Source of the DNA: Methylacidimicrobium sp. AP8 | GTDB taxonomy: Bacteria; Verrucomicrobiota; Verrucomicrobiia; Methylacidiphilales; Methylacidiphilaceae | Direction of reading: 5' to 3' | DNA length: 64,000 nt | Assembly: GCF_903064525.1 (NCBI RefSeq) | Contig: NZ_LR797830.1 | Coordinates: 1,054,001-1,118,000, forward strand | Shown here: positions 1-8,762 of the stretch, piece after piece | How positions within the stretch are numbered: position 1 is the first letter of the stretch | How the letters are laid out: each line of letters starts with the position of its first letter | The notes under the pieces: model-generated | Databases searched by the model: none | What the model was told of the DNA's origin: nothing | Seen by the model: the letters and a program-made list of their open reading frames with translations, nothing else | Translations under genes and position numbers: made by a program

Positions 1-265
1 GTTCGATGGCTTCCCGGACGACCTGCGCCCGTGCGGCCAGGAAGAGGAGGAGTTCGGCTTCCGGACAGATCGAAAGTTCGGGGGTTCGCTCCTTGAGCAA
101 GGCGCGGAGCCGCTCCCCAAGCAGAGTGCCGCCCGGCTCCCGGACGGTGAGGACCCGGTGGCCCAAAGCGCGCAGCCGGGCTTCGAGCCGGCGGACTTGG
201 GTCGACTTGCCGGCTCCTTCCGACCCCTCGAAGGTGATCAGGCGGATCGGTCGGGGGAGGCTCAT
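1..265 (-). CDS. tmk: Thymidylate kinase, N-terminal part (runs off window)
   Basis: Thymidylate kinase phosphorylates dTMP to dTDP in the cytosol. Only the first 88 codons lie in the window; the rest is beyond base 1. The visible protein begins MSLPRPIRLITFEG and contains the P-loop GSEGAGKST, followed by the REPGGT motif that contacts the nucleotide in this family. The ATG at 265 overlaps the cysS stop as ATGA, so translation is probably coupled to cysS. The gene is too short to be in a standard ORF list because of truncation, but the two motifs make the identification firm. Confidence 0.9.
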   Translation of the reverse strand, partial: MSLPRPIRLITFEGSEGAGKSTQVRRLEARLRALGHRVLTVREPGGTLLGERLRALLKERTPELSICPEAELLLFLAARAQVVREAIE

Positions 266-1659
266 TTCCTCCGGAGCTCCTGGCCGCCGGGGGTATCCCG
301 GACGGTCCATCCCTCCTTTTCGATCGCTTCCCGCAGCAAGTCGCTCTGCGGCCAATCCTTCCGCTTCCGCGCCTCCGCCCGCCGGGCGGCCATCTCCTGC
401 ACGTGCGGCGGGATCGCATCCTGCGGCTCGCCGAGGCCGAGGATGGCATCGATCGCCTTCCAGATCGACGGCAGATCCGGCAGAGGGGCGCCGAGATCGA
501 TGGCCCGGTTGGTGGCGCGGAGGAATTCGAAGAAATGGCCCAGAGCCTCCGGGAGGTTGAGGTCGTCGGCCAGGGAGGCGCAGAATTTGTCCAGGAACTC
601 GTTGCCGACCGGAGACCCGGCAGCGAACCGTTCGGCGGGAAGGGTGCGCCAGCGCGCCGTCCAGTCGTCGATCCGTTCGACGGCCGCCTTGGCCGCGGCG
701 AGGCCATCCCAGGTGAAGTTCAAGGTCTGGCGGTAGTGGGCGGACGTGAGCAGGAGGAAGCGAAGATGGCGGCCGGTGTAGCCTTTGGAGAGGATGTCCT
801 CGACCGAGTAGGTGTTGCCGAGGGATTTGGACATCTTCTCTCCGTCGACGAGCATGTGGCTGCAGTGGAGCCAGGTGCGGACGAAAGCCTTTCCGGTCGC
901 GCAGCAGCTCTGCGCGATCTCGTTTTCATGGTGCGGGAAGATCAGATCGACGCCGCCGCAATGGATGTCGAACTCCTGCCCCAGGTAATGCATGCTCATG
1001 GCCGAGCACTCGATATGCCAGCCGGGCCTCCCTCTGCCCCAGGGAGAATCCCAACCGACCTCCCCATCCTCGGGCTTCCAGGCTTTCCAGAGGGCGAAGT
1101 CGCCCACGCTCTCCTTGATGTATTCATCCTCCGCAATCCGGGTGCCGGGCTGGAGCCCCTGGCGATCGAGGTGGGCGAGCTTCCCGTAGTTAGGGTAGGA
1201 GCTGATCCGGAAGTAGACCGAGCCGTCTTCGCCTACGTAGGCATGTCCTTTCCGAAGCAGCTCCTCGATCAGGGCGATCATGATCCCGATGTGGTCGGTC
1301 GCCTTGGGGTGGTGATCCGGGAGCAGGATGTGAAGGATCTTCAGGTCTTCCTCGAAGAGGCGGATGTACCGGCTCGTGAATTCCCGGAGCGGAAGGGATG
1401 CCGCCCGCGCCGCGGCGATCGTCTTGTCGTCGACGTCGGTGTAATTCATGACCGATTCGGGCTCGAAGCCGAAAAGCCGGAGGACCCGCCGGAGAAGGTC
1501 GACGAAGAGAAAGGTCCGGAAGTTCCCGATGTGGGCCCGTCCATAGACCGTCGGACCGCAGGCGTAAAGGCGGACCTTGGGCGGGGAGAGCGGTTGGAAC
1601 TCCTCCCGCCGACGGGAGAGGGTGTTGAAGAAATGCAGGCGGTGGCGGCAGCGGATCAT
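262..1659 (-). CDS. cysS: Cysteinyl-tRNA synthetase
   Basis: This class I aminoacyl-tRNA synthetase charges tRNA-Cys with cysteine. The 465-residue length is normal for CysRS. The zinc ligand Cys34 sits in CGPTVYG, the HIGH signature is present as HIGN (residues 43-46), and KMSKSLGN occurs in the C-terminal half of the catalytic domain. Further zinc-site features are visible in WHIECSAM and HCGGVDLIFPHHENE. The ATG at 1659 follows the stop of the upstream disulfide reductase gene by 4 bases, and its own stop overlaps tmk, so three genes form a compact minus-strand unit. Confidence 0.97.
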   Translation of the reverse strand: MIRCRHRLHFFNTLSRRREEFQPLSPPKVRLYACGPTVYGRAHIGNFRTFLFVDLLRRVLRLFGFEPESVMNYTDVDDKTIAAARAASLPLREFTSRYIRLFEEDLKILHILLPDHHPKATDHIGIMIALIEELLRKGHAYVGEDGSVYFRISSYPNYGKLAHLDRQGLQPGTRIAEDEYIKESVGDFALWKAWKPEDGEVGWDSPWGRGRPGWHIECSAMSMHYLGQEFDIHCGGVDLIFPHHENEIAQSCCATGKAFVRTWLHCSHMLVDGEKMSKSLGNTYSVEDILSKGYTGRHLRFLLLTSAHYRQTLNFTWDGLAAAKAAVERIDDWTARWRTLPAERFAAGSPVGNEFLDKFCASLADDLNLPEALGHFFEFLRATNRAIDLGAPLPDLPSIWKAIDAILGLGEPQDAIPPHVQEMAARRAEARKRKDWPQSDLLREAIEKEGWTVRDTPGGQELRRK

Positions 1660-1663
1660 GGGT

Positions 1664-3113
1664 TCATCGGCTTCCGTCGAGGGCGGGAGACCCGGACGCC
1701 CGGCGCCGGGCGACCAGCCGATCGATCTCTTCGGCCGGATAGGTCAGAATCTCGGAGAGGGTGGGATGATAGTGGGGTAGCCGGGCCAAGTCGCCTGCCG
1801 TGGCGCGGACGGACTGGAGGGCGACGAGCTCATGGATGAGCTCCGACGCTTCGGGGCCCGCGATCCCCGCCCCGAGGAGCTCGCCGTTCTCGGGGTCCGC
1901 CAGCAGCTTGACGAAGCCTTTGGTTCGTCCCATCAGAATCGATTTGCCGTGATCGGCGAAAGGGTACCGGGCGACAACCACCGGGCGGCCGGCGAGGCGC
2001 GCAGCGGCCTCGGTCAGGCCCAGGCGGGCCATTTGCGGTTCGGTAAAGACAATTTCCATCGCAAGCCGGTAATCGAGGCGGCGAAACGGTCCGCCGAGGC
2101 CCATCGCCTGCCGGGCCGCATTCTCTCCGGCCGCCTCTCCTTGGAGCACTGCGATGTGGACGACCTCCTCGATTCCGGTAACGTCGCCTGCGGCGAAGAT
2201 GTGGAGCACGCATGTCCGCATTTCGGCATCGATGGCGGGAGCCCGAGAATGCGCTTTGATCCCGGCGGCCGAGAGGCGGAGCCCTTCTACGGCCGGGGAC
2301 CGCCCGGTGGCCAAGAAAATCTCCTCGGCCACCAAGTCCTGGACTGCTTCCTGTCGGACGATGCGGAGCCGCTTCCGCTCTCCGCACCGGTCCGCGGAAA
2401 GAAGGGAGGCGTGGGTGAAAAGCTCGATCCCCTCTTCCCGAAAGGCCTCTTCCAGTACGACGGCGAGGTCCGGATCGAACCGTTTGAGGAGATGGGCTCC
2501 CCGCTGGACGAGAGAGACGGCGGTGCCGAGCCTGGCAAAGAACTGGGCGTATTCGACGGCGACCGGCCCGCCGCCCAACACGATGAGGCTTTCCGGGAGC
2601 TTGTCCTGCTCGAGGACGGTGTTACTGTCCCAGAAGCCCACCTCCCGGAGCTCGGGCAGGGGGAGGGCTGATCCGTGATCCGGTGGCGATCACGAAGGTC
2701 TTGCTGCGCAGGCGGCTCTTCTGACCGTCCCGGTGGGTCAGCTCGACGTGATCGGCGTCGAGAAAGGCGGCGTGGGCGCGGATCAGCCGGAAGCCGCCTT
2801 TGGCGAGGTCTTTTTGACGGTCGGCGGCAAACTCCGAGACGAGCCGCCGGGTCCGGGCCAGGATTGCGGAAAAATCGGCTCGTACCGGCCGCACCTCCAG
2901 GCCGAAGAGCCCCGCCTCCCGGCTGTCGTGCCAGCGCCGACTCGCTTCGAGCAGGGCCTTGGTCGGCATGCAGCCGGCCAGGATACAGAGGCCGCCCAGT
3001 CGCTCCGCTCCGTCCACCAAGGCTGTGCGCGCCCCCATGGCGGCCGCAGTCCGCGCCGCGGCGAAGCCCGCGCTGCCTCCGCCGATGACCGTTACGTCAA
3101 ATACCGGCACCAT
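1664..3113 (-). pseudogene. Frameshifted class I disulfide oxidoreductase (Lpd/MerA-like)
   Basis: The product is a flavoprotein of the dihydrolipoamide dehydrogenase/mercuric reductase family, read in two frames. The N-terminal part starts at the ATG at 3113, which has GGAGG seven bases upstream. It has the FAD motif IGGGSAG and the redox pair Cys43-x4-Cys48 in GGLCILAGCMPTK. It runs to ATGSRISPP and then leaves frame. The remainder (VLGGGPVAVEYAQFFA NAD-binding fold and the dimer-interface motif HYHPTLSEILTYPAEE) lies one frame away. The switch falls at a G5 run at 2659-2663 (C5 on the coding strand); removing one C restores a protein of about 482 residues. Either a real recent frameshift or a homopolymer sequencing error would explain this. 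The exact substrate cannot be told; no 2-oxoacid dehydrogenase or mer genes are adjacent. Confidence 0.8.
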
Positions 3114-3193
3114 TCCTTTGCCTCCGGACTCCGGCTCCATACCCCCCTTACGTCGCCTCGCGCTTCTGCCCTCCGTTGTGATGCGGATCGGTC

Positions 3194-3898
3194 TCAGGAG
3201 CACCCACCGACGAGGGCGAGCACCGGCTTGAACTGGGCCAAATCCGGCAACAGCAGGGTCGGCCGATAGGCGGCGAGCTCCGAGAGGGAATAGCCCCCGG
3301 TGGCCACGGCGATAGAATAGGCGCCGATTGCTTGCGCGCAAAGCACGTCGTAAGGGGTATCGCCGATCAAGAAGATCTGCCGGGCGCAGAGGGTATCGCC
3401 CCATCGCTCCCGGAGGAACGCGAAGGCGGCCCGCGCCACCTCGTTCCGACACTCCCGCCTGTCACCGAAGGAGCCGAACGCGAAGAAACGTCGCAGCCCG
3501 AAGCGGTCGAGCTTGATCTCGGCTCCGCGCTCGAAGTTTCCCGTGAGCAGACCCTGCGTCCAACCCGGTGTCTGTTCGATCGTGGAAAGCATCGGCTCCA
3601 CCCCGGGAAAGACCTGTCCGGAGCAGGCCGCGATCTCTTCCTGCAGATGTTCGAGGTAGGTGTCGCGGAATCGGACCACGTTCTCTTCGGACCAGGGGAT
3701 TCCGAACCGCGTGAAGATCTGCCGGACGATCCGGGAATCGGTTTGGCCCCGGTAGTCCAGCTCGTGCAGGGCGAGATCTTTTCCGTAGAGGGTCCGGGCG
3801 GTACGGATGATCGCCCTCTCTCCTGCCCCTCCGCTATGCAGAAGCGTGCCGTCGATATCCCAAAGGATGACGCGATGCGGATTCACGGTAAAACACAC
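3194..3898 (-). CDS. HAD-superfamily phosphatase (phosphoglycolate-phosphatase-like)
   Basis: This is a cytosolic haloacid-dehalogenase-fold hydrolase of 234 residues. Motif I is DIDGTLLHSG, with the nucleophilic Asp and the DxD general acid. The LLTGN stretch corresponds to motif II and LIGDTPYDV to motif IV. A helical cap of about 70 residues between motifs I and II resembles phosphoglycolate phosphatase and beta-phosphoglucomutase relatives. The substrate cannot be assigned from sequence. The start is GTG at 3898; a second GTG four codons later (before NPHRVILWDIDG) is equally possible. It is on the same strand as fabI, 18 bases downstream of it. Confidence 0.75.
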   Translation of the reverse strand: MCFTVNPHRVILWDIDGTLLHSGGAGERAIIRTARTLYGKDLALHELDYRGQTDSRIVRQIFTRFGIPWSEENVVRFRDTYLEHLQEEIAACSGQVFPGVEPMLSTIEQTPGWTQGLLTGNFERGAEIKLDRFGLRRFFAFGSFGDRRECRNEVARAAFAFLRERWGDTLCARQIFLIGDTPYDVLCAQAIGAYSIAVATGGYSLSELAAYRPTLLLPDLAQFKPVLALVGGCS

Positions 3899-3916
3899 AC
3901 CCTCGGCAGCCGGCGG

Positions 3917-4693
3917 CTAGGCGCCCAGGATCGAATAGCCGCCGTCGAGATAGATCGTCTGCCCGGTGATCGCGGCTCCTCCTTCGCTGGCCAGAAAGAC
4001 GGCGGCAGCCCCGATTTCCGCCGGCTCCACCAGCTTCCGCAAGGGAGCCTTCTCCTGGTGATGCTTGAGCATCCGGGTAAAGCCCGGGATCCCGCGGGCG
4101 GCGAGGGTGTTGACCGGACCCGGGCTCAGCGCGTTGACCCGGATCCCCCGCGGCCCGAGCTCGTAGGCCAGATAGCGGACCGAGGCTTCCAAGGCCGCCT
4201 TGGCGGTTCCCATGATATGATATTGCGGCGTCACCTTCTCCGACCCGTAGTAGGTGAGGGTTAGCAACAGCCCGCCGCGAGTCATGAGCCCCTTCGCGCG
4301 CCGCGCGATCGCCAGAAACGAATAGACGCTGATGTCGAAGGTAGTAAGGAAATCGGTCCGCTTGACGTCGGAAAGCTCGCCGTCAAGCGCCTCCTTCGGC
4401 GCAAAGGCGACGCTGTGCAGGACTAGGTCGACGGTAGGCGTTGCAGCCGCGACCTCGGCGAAAAAGGAATCGAGCTGCCGATCGTCGCCGACGTCACAGC
4501 CGATCGCTTTTCCCGGCGCCGGCAGGGACCGAGCCAGCTCTTCGACATTTTCGCGCAACCGTTCTCCTTGGTAGCCGAGGACGAGCGAGGCGCCGGCCGC
4601 GCTCCAGGCCTGCGCGATCGCCCAAGCGAGGCTTCTCTTGTTGGCCACTCCGAAGACGAGGCCGGTTTTCCCTTCGAGGGATTCCGTTTTCAT
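3917..4693 (-). CDS. fabI: Enoyl-ACP reductase (NADH)
   Basis: FabI reduces trans-2-enoyl-ACP in the last step of each fatty-acid elongation cycle. The 258-residue product is a short-chain-dehydrogenase-fold protein beginning MKTESLEGKTGLVFGVANKRS, with the FabI-type nucleotide loop. It has the FabI catalytic arrangement Tyr-x6-Tyr-x3-x-Lys in YGSEKVTPQYHIMGTAKAA. The C-terminus TGQTIYLDGGYSILG is typical. I chose the ATG at 4693 because an in-frame upstream TTG adds ten residues outside the family's usual N-terminus. It is the housekeeping enoyl reductase and stands apart from the ketosynthase cluster at 52-57 kb. Confidence 0.93.
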   Translation of the reverse strand: MKTESLEGKTGLVFGVANKRSLAWAIAQAWSAAGASLVLGYQGERLRENVEELARSLPAPGKAIGCDVGDDRQLDSFFAEVAAATPTVDLVLHSVAFAPKEALDGELSDVKRTDFLTTFDISVYSFLAIARRAKGLMTRGGLLLTLTYYGSEKVTPQYHIMGTAKAALEASVRYLAYELGPRGIRVNALSPGPVNTLAARGIPGFTRMLKHHQEKAPLRKLVEPAEIGAAAVFLASEGGAAITGQTIYLDGGYSILGA

Positions 4694-4789
4694 CTTCTTC
4701 ACAGAAGCCCGCACCCGGGGCAAAAGTCACGTTCTTTTGTGGGTCGGCCAGCTTCGGAAGGGAAACGGATGGGGAGGAGCACAAGCGGG

Positions 4790-5431
4790 CTATGCCGCTC
4801 CCTCTTGCAGAAAGGGGTTGGTCGCCTTCTCCAGACCGATTGTCGTCGGACGTCCATGGCCGGGGAAGACCTCGGTTTCCGGAGGGAGCCGGAGCAGGTA
4901 GCGGCGGATGCCCTCGAGGAGCTCCTGCCGGGAGCCGCCGGGCAGATCCCAGCGGCCGACGCCGCCGGCGAAGAGGATGTCGCCGTCGAAGACCCGGCCG
5001 GCGCGGGGTTCGTAGAAGGCGGTGCTACCCGGACAGTGGCCGGGAATGTGAAAGAGGACGAACTCGCGGCCGCTGCAGCTCCAACGGACCGAGCCGTGCG
5101 GTGGGACCGGGAGCGGCGTCACCTGCCGGAGGGGGGGGTACTCTCCGGATACGCCGTAGTTTCGCGGCACAACTGGATGGTAAAGCAGCGGGAAGTCGGC
5201 CGGATGGGCATAGGCGACCGCTCCGAATTCGGAAACGAGCTCGGCCGCATCCCAAACATGGTCGAAGTGGCCGTGGGTAAGAAGGAGGGTTTCCAGGCGC
5301 AGCTTTTTTTGCCGCACAAAGGAAGCGATTCCTTGCGGCGCGTCGACGCAGATCCAGCCGTCTTCGCCGGGGAAAAGGTAGGCGTTGGTCTGGAGTGGGC
5401 CTCCGACGAAGATGTGAAGATCGCGGTTCAT
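4790..5431 (-). CDS. Metallo-beta-lactamase-fold hydrolase (GloB-like)
   Basis: This is a 213-residue zinc hydrolase of the glyoxalase II/hydroxyacylglutathione hydrolase type. The metal-binding motif THGHFDH is present, followed by HIPGHCPGS (second metal His), DGDILF (bridging Asp) and PGHGRPTT (final His). Family members hydrolyse thioesters such as S-lactoylglutathione, but many homologues have other substrates, so a precise reaction is not assigned. The ATG overlaps the stop of the GH1 gene as ATGA, placing it as the distal gene of the GT28-GH1 unit. Confidence 0.8.
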   Translation of the reverse strand: MNRDLHIFVGGPLQTNAYLFPGEDGWICVDAPQGIASFVRQKKLRLETLLLTHGHFDHVWDAAELVSEFGAVAYAHPADFPLLYHPVVPRNYGVSGEYPPLRQVTPLPVPPHGSVRWSCSGREFVLFHIPGHCPGSTAFYEPRAGRVFDGDILFAGGVGRWDLPGGSRQELLEGIRRYLLRLPPETEVFPGHGRPTTIGLEKATNPFLQEGAA

Positions 5432-7077
5432 GGCAGGGTTTTCCGGCTCATCCGTTCTCGGGCCCGCGCCACCTCTTCCGCGTAGGTCTGCGCGGGGTTT
5501 TCGCCCTCAAGCCCGCTCTCCTTGCGCTCCCAGGAGCCCGGAGTGCCCGCCGAGTAGAGGCCGAAGCGCGGAGCATAGCTGCCCCACTCGTAGTTATCGA
5601 CGAGGGACCAGTAGAGGTAACCGAAGAGCGGAGCTCCCTCCTCCCAGAGACGGGTCACCGTTTGGACGTGGGCGCGGATGTAATCGGTCCGCCGCACCGC
5701 GTCCGGCCGGTCTTCCAGGACGCCGGAAGCATCGCCGCGGTAGGCGATTCCGTTTTCGGCGATGAGCAGGGGGAGGCCGAAGCGGCGGAGCTGCTCGACG
5801 ACAAAGGCGAGTCCCTCGGGCAGCATGTGCCAGTCCCACCATTTGCTCGTGAACCCTTCGACGAGCCATTCGTGGAACGCCTTGTTCTGGCGGGGGAGCT
5901 CGTCCCGCCAGTGAGGCCAGCGAAAGGCGTGCTCGACAAAGGGGTCGTAATAGTCAAAGGCGATGTAGTCGAGCGGGCGCCTCGGGGAGGAGTAGAGCAC
6001 ATCGACCAGCCGGTCCCAGCTATCCCCTAGGGAGCAGGCGTAAGCCAGGAAGTGCTGCAGCATTTTGATGGCGCTTCCGAGGAACCTGCGCCCGAGGGAA
6101 AGGGTGGGGAATCGGGCGCGCCCGAACTCCCGGTCGAGACGGCGGGCGTTTTCCCAGAGGTGGGAAAAGATCCGCTGCTTGGGGATCCCACGGTGCTGGC
6201 AGTGGAGGAGGTCGAGCCACGCCTGATCGAGCCAGTAGAGGTTGTTCGCGTAATTGTTGAACCCGACCAGCGGGCGGATCGGGGTGTCCCGATAGAGGTC
6301 GTGGATGACGCGGTAGGCGCGGATATGGGCTTCCAACAGATGCATGAGCGTCTTGGCCGCCGGGTGCACTCCTCGGGCGGGGCCGGTGGGAAAATAGCCG
6401 TAGAGGTAGTGGCAGGCCGCAAGCATGTTGGGCTCGTTCGTCGTGAGGTAAACGCGGGGCGGGAGGACGCCGTGCCTTTCGGCGAGCAGGGAGAGGAGAG
6501 ATTGGACTGTATGGCGGACATAGGCGACGTAGTGGTCGATCGTCTCGGTGTGGAGCCAGGCATCCAGGCCGAGCCAAGCCGGGTGGGTAAAATGGTGGAG
6601 AGTGACGATCGGCTCGAGTCGGAGGAGACGGCAGTGGGCCAGGATCTCGGCATACCGCTCGAGAGCGCCGGAGTCGAAAGGAGGCGGTGCTGCGCCCCTA
6701 TCCGGGTCGGGAAGAATGCGGATCGGCTGGATGCGGCTCCAGGAAAGCTCGAGCCGAAAGGAGTTGAGTCCAAGCCGGGCCGCCCTCTCCAGGTCGGCTT
6801 CGGCCAGCTCCCAGAAATTGCTGGCCCGTCCAGAGATCTCGACCAGCCGGTCCCGTTCGGCCCAAGCCCAATTGTTGAGAGGTTCTCCGGCCCCGTTGAT
6901 CCCCCCCTCGTGCTGATAGCCGGAAGTGGCCACACCCCAGAGGAATTCGGGGAAGGCGGTGGCGACGTCCGAAAGAAAAGCACGGGAAGGAATTCCCGGA
7001 AGGCCGAAACTCTTACCTAGAGTCGCACTGCCTTGGCCGCCTGGGCGATCTGTTCTTTTTGTTTGCGATTGATCCAA
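5428..7077 (-). CDS. Glycoside hydrolase family 1 beta-glycosidase
   Basis: This is a retaining beta-glucosidase/galactosidase-type enzyme. The N-terminal strand FLWGVATSGYQHEGG opens the TIM barrel. The acid/base Glu lies in TTNEPNML, the nucleophile Glu in LLIAENGIAY, and the late motif SLVDNYEWGSYAPRFGLY is typical of GH1. No signal peptide is seen, so it is probably cytosolic. The start is uncertain. The only initiator-like codon before the barrel is a TTG at 7077, which lies 61 bases inside the upstream glycosyltransferase gene and lacks a clear ribosome binding site. The downstream MBL gene overlaps by ATGA. Its association with LPS and glycolipid genes suggests turnover of a glycoconjugate or reserve sugar, but that is inference. 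Confidence 0.85.
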   Translation of the reverse strand: MDQSQTKRTDRPGGQGSATLGKSFGLPGIPSRAFLSDVATAFPEFLWGVATSGYQHEGGINGAGEPLNNWAWAERDRLVEISGRASNFWELAEADLERAARLGLNSFRLELSWSRIQPIRILPDPDRGAAPPPFDSGALERYAEILAHCRLLRLEPIVTLHHFTHPAWLGLDAWLHTETIDHYVAYVRHTVQSLLSLLAERHGVLPPRVYLTTNEPNMLAACHYLYGYFPTGPARGVHPAAKTLMHLLEAHIRAYRVIHDLYRDTPIRPLVGFNNYANNLYWLDQAWLDLLHCQHRGIPKQRIFSHLWENARRLDREFGRARFPTLSLGRRFLGSAIKMLQHFLAYACSLGDSWDRLVDVLYSSPRRPLDYIAFDYYDPFVEHAFRWPHWRDELPRQNKAFHEWLVEGFTSKWWDWHMLPEGLAFVVEQLRRFGLPLLIAENGIAYRGDASGVLEDRPDAVRRTDYIRAHVQTVTRLWEEGAPLFGYLYWSLVDNYEWGSYAPRFGLYSAGTPGSWERKESGLEGENPAQTYAEEVARARERMSRKTLP

Positions 7078-8219
7078 ATCGGTTCTGGCTCCTGGGCTTC
7101 GTCTTCGAGAAGGCGGCGGACAATGATCTGCGCGGCGTTGGGGTGGGCCGCGTTCCGAGCCGCCGTCCGCATCACCTGCAAGCGGGAAGGATTGCCGAGA
7201 AGGGAGTCAACCTTGTAAGCGAGGGTGGTGAACTCGTGGCATTTGACCGCAGCACCCTGCTCCAGCAGGTAATCGCTGTTCAGCTCTTCCTGGCCGGGGA
7301 TGGGGGCCACGATGACCATCGGCAGCCCCCTGGCCATCGCTTCTGAGGCGGTAAGACCGCCGGGCTTGCCGATCAGGAGGTCGGCAGCGGCCATCCACCG
7401 GTGCATCTCTTGGGTGTAGCCGAACACTTTCAGAGGGGAAGATGCCCTCCATTCGGCTTTCGTCTTCAAGAGCCGCTCGCGGAGAGAAGGGTTCTTGCCG
7501 CAGATGACCACGATCTGGACGAGCGTGGAAAGGCTGCGGAGGGATTCGACAACCACCTCTGCGGGTCCGACGCCGAGGGCGCCGGCGGAGACCAAAAGGA
7601 GGGGGAGGTGCGGGTCGACCCCCAGGGCCCGACGCGCGTCGGAGCGGGCGAGCGGCACAGAAAACACGGGGTCGATCGGGATCCCGCTGACAGTGATCCG
7701 CTCTTCCGGCAGACCGAGGCGGCTCAAGTGGACGCGCGTCTCTTCGGTGGCGACGAAGTAACGGTGGAAAAGGCGGCAGAGCCACATAGCATGGAAATGG
7801 AAATCGGTCACGACAATCGAAAGGCGCGTGCGCAATCGAGCCTGGGAGATCAAGTGAGAGATCAGCTCCGCCGGAAGGAAGTGGGTGCAGACGGTGATGT
7901 CGGGGGCGTAGCTTTCGAGGAATTCGACGAGCGGGCCGGTATTGAGCCGATCGAGCATCAGCCGCATCCGGTCGGTCTTCCACGGCTCGTCGGTCATCTT
8001 GTACCACCAGCCGAGAAAGGCAGGCGCTTTTTCCACGAGCTGGATGTAGAGGCTCGAATAGAAATCGCGAAAGATCTTGTTCGTGAACTTGAGGGCGTCG
8101 AGGGTCAGGACTTCGTCGGTTTCCGGTTGGCGGCGGAAGACCTTGCCCAGCGCCTCGGCTGCGCGAAGATGCCCCGTGCCGGCGCTCGTGGAAAGGATGA
8201 GAACGCGTCGACGAAACAT
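7017..8219 (-). CDS. GT28-family glycosyltransferase (MGDG synthase/UgtP-like)
   Basis: This 400-residue MurG-like GT-B enzyme resembles monogalactosyl- and processive glucosyl-diacylglycerol synthases. It has the N-terminal ILSTSAGTGHLRAAEAL glycine loop, a HFLPAELISHLIS segment, and a C-terminal nucleotide-sugar site with GKPGGLTASEAMARGLP and PIPGQEELNSDYL. The likely role is transfer of a hexose from a UDP-sugar to a lipid at the inner face of the cytoplasmic membrane. It lies 15 bases downstream of lptA, where many Gram-negatives carry lptB, so a link to envelope lipid glycosylation is plausible. The sugar donor and the lipid acceptor are not determinable from sequence. Confidence 0.8.
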   Translation of the reverse strand: MFRRRVLILSTSAGTGHLRAAEALGKVFRRQPETDEVLTLDALKFTNKIFRDFYSSLYIQLVEKAPAFLGWWYKMTDEPWKTDRMRLMLDRLNTGPLVEFLESYAPDITVCTHFLPAELISHLISQARLRTRLSIVVTDFHFHAMWLCRLFHRYFVATEETRVHLSRLGLPEERITVSGIPIDPVFSVPLARSDARRALGVDPHLPLLLVSAGALGVGPAEVVVESLRSLSTLVQIVVICGKNPSLRERLLKTKAEWRASSPLKVFGYTQEMHRWMAAADLLIGKPGGLTASEAMARGLPMVIVAPIPGQEELNSDYLLEQGAAVKCHEFTTLAYKVDSLLGNPSRLQVMRTAARNAAHPNAAQIIVRRLLEDEAQEPEPIWINRKQKEQIAQAAKAVRL

Positions 8220-8234
8220 GGCGCGGGCCTTTCC

Positions 8235-8762
8235 TTATCGATTGGGGGCGGGCTGCGGCGGCTGCGCCGGATTCGCCCCTTGGTAGAGGACGACCTTGCT
8301 ATGGCCGTCGACCTGCATCTGGTCGGTGTCCCGAAACAGGGTGATGACCGTTCCGGTCACATGGTTCTGATCATCGATCACCTCCGGATTTCCCGTCATG
8401 ATGAGCTTGTTCTCCGCGACGATGTATTCCATCTGTTGGGACTTGCCTGTCCTCTTCGGCTGCTCGAGAAGGGCATCGCCGCGGGCGATCAGCCGCTTCA
8501 CCTGGCTGCCGCTCTCATCGAAGAAGACGGTCATCTCGTTGGATCGCAGGCGCATGTTGTTGGTGATCATGATGACGTTCCCGTTAAAAAAGCCCTGATG
8601 GATATTCATGTCCAGCCGGAAGGTGTTGGAGGTGACGACCGTAGCGTCCGGATGCGCCTGCAACTCCGGCGGCTTCGCCTCCGGAAACTGAGCATGAAGC
8701 TCGGAGGGCCCGCCGGCGATGAGAACCAGCAGGCAGGCTGCGAGAGGAAGGAGGGATTTCAT
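8235..8762 (-). CDS. lptA: LptA/OstA-like periplasmic LPS transport protein
   Basis: LptA forms the periplasmic bridge that carries LPS from the inner to the outer membrane. The 175-residue product has a signal peptide (MKSLLPLAACLLVLIAG, cut near LHAQ), followed by OstA-type beta-strand repeats such as ALLEQPKRTGKSQQMEYIVAENK cut across two strands. The Pro/Gln-rich tail is short. The ATG at 8762 overlaps the stop of the lptC-like gene by ATGA, the same arrangement as the lptC-lptA pair of other diderms. The lptB ATPase gene is not in this window. Confidence 0.82.
   Translation of the reverse strand: MKSLLPLAACLLVLIAGGPSELHAQFPEAKPPELQAHPDATVVTSNTFRLDMNIHQGFFNGNVIMITNNMRLRSNEMTVFFDESGSQVKRLIARGDALLEQPKRTGKSQQMEYIVAENKLIMTGNPEVIDDQNHVTGTVITLFRDTDQMQVDGHSKVVLYQGANPAQPPQPAPNR

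Noticed and set aside
403-1839. Long plus-strand reading frame (478 codons) over cysS
   Set aside because: It is the antisense shadow of cysS and its neighbour; no family motif and Glu/Gly-rich composition typical of antisense frames in GC-rich DNA.
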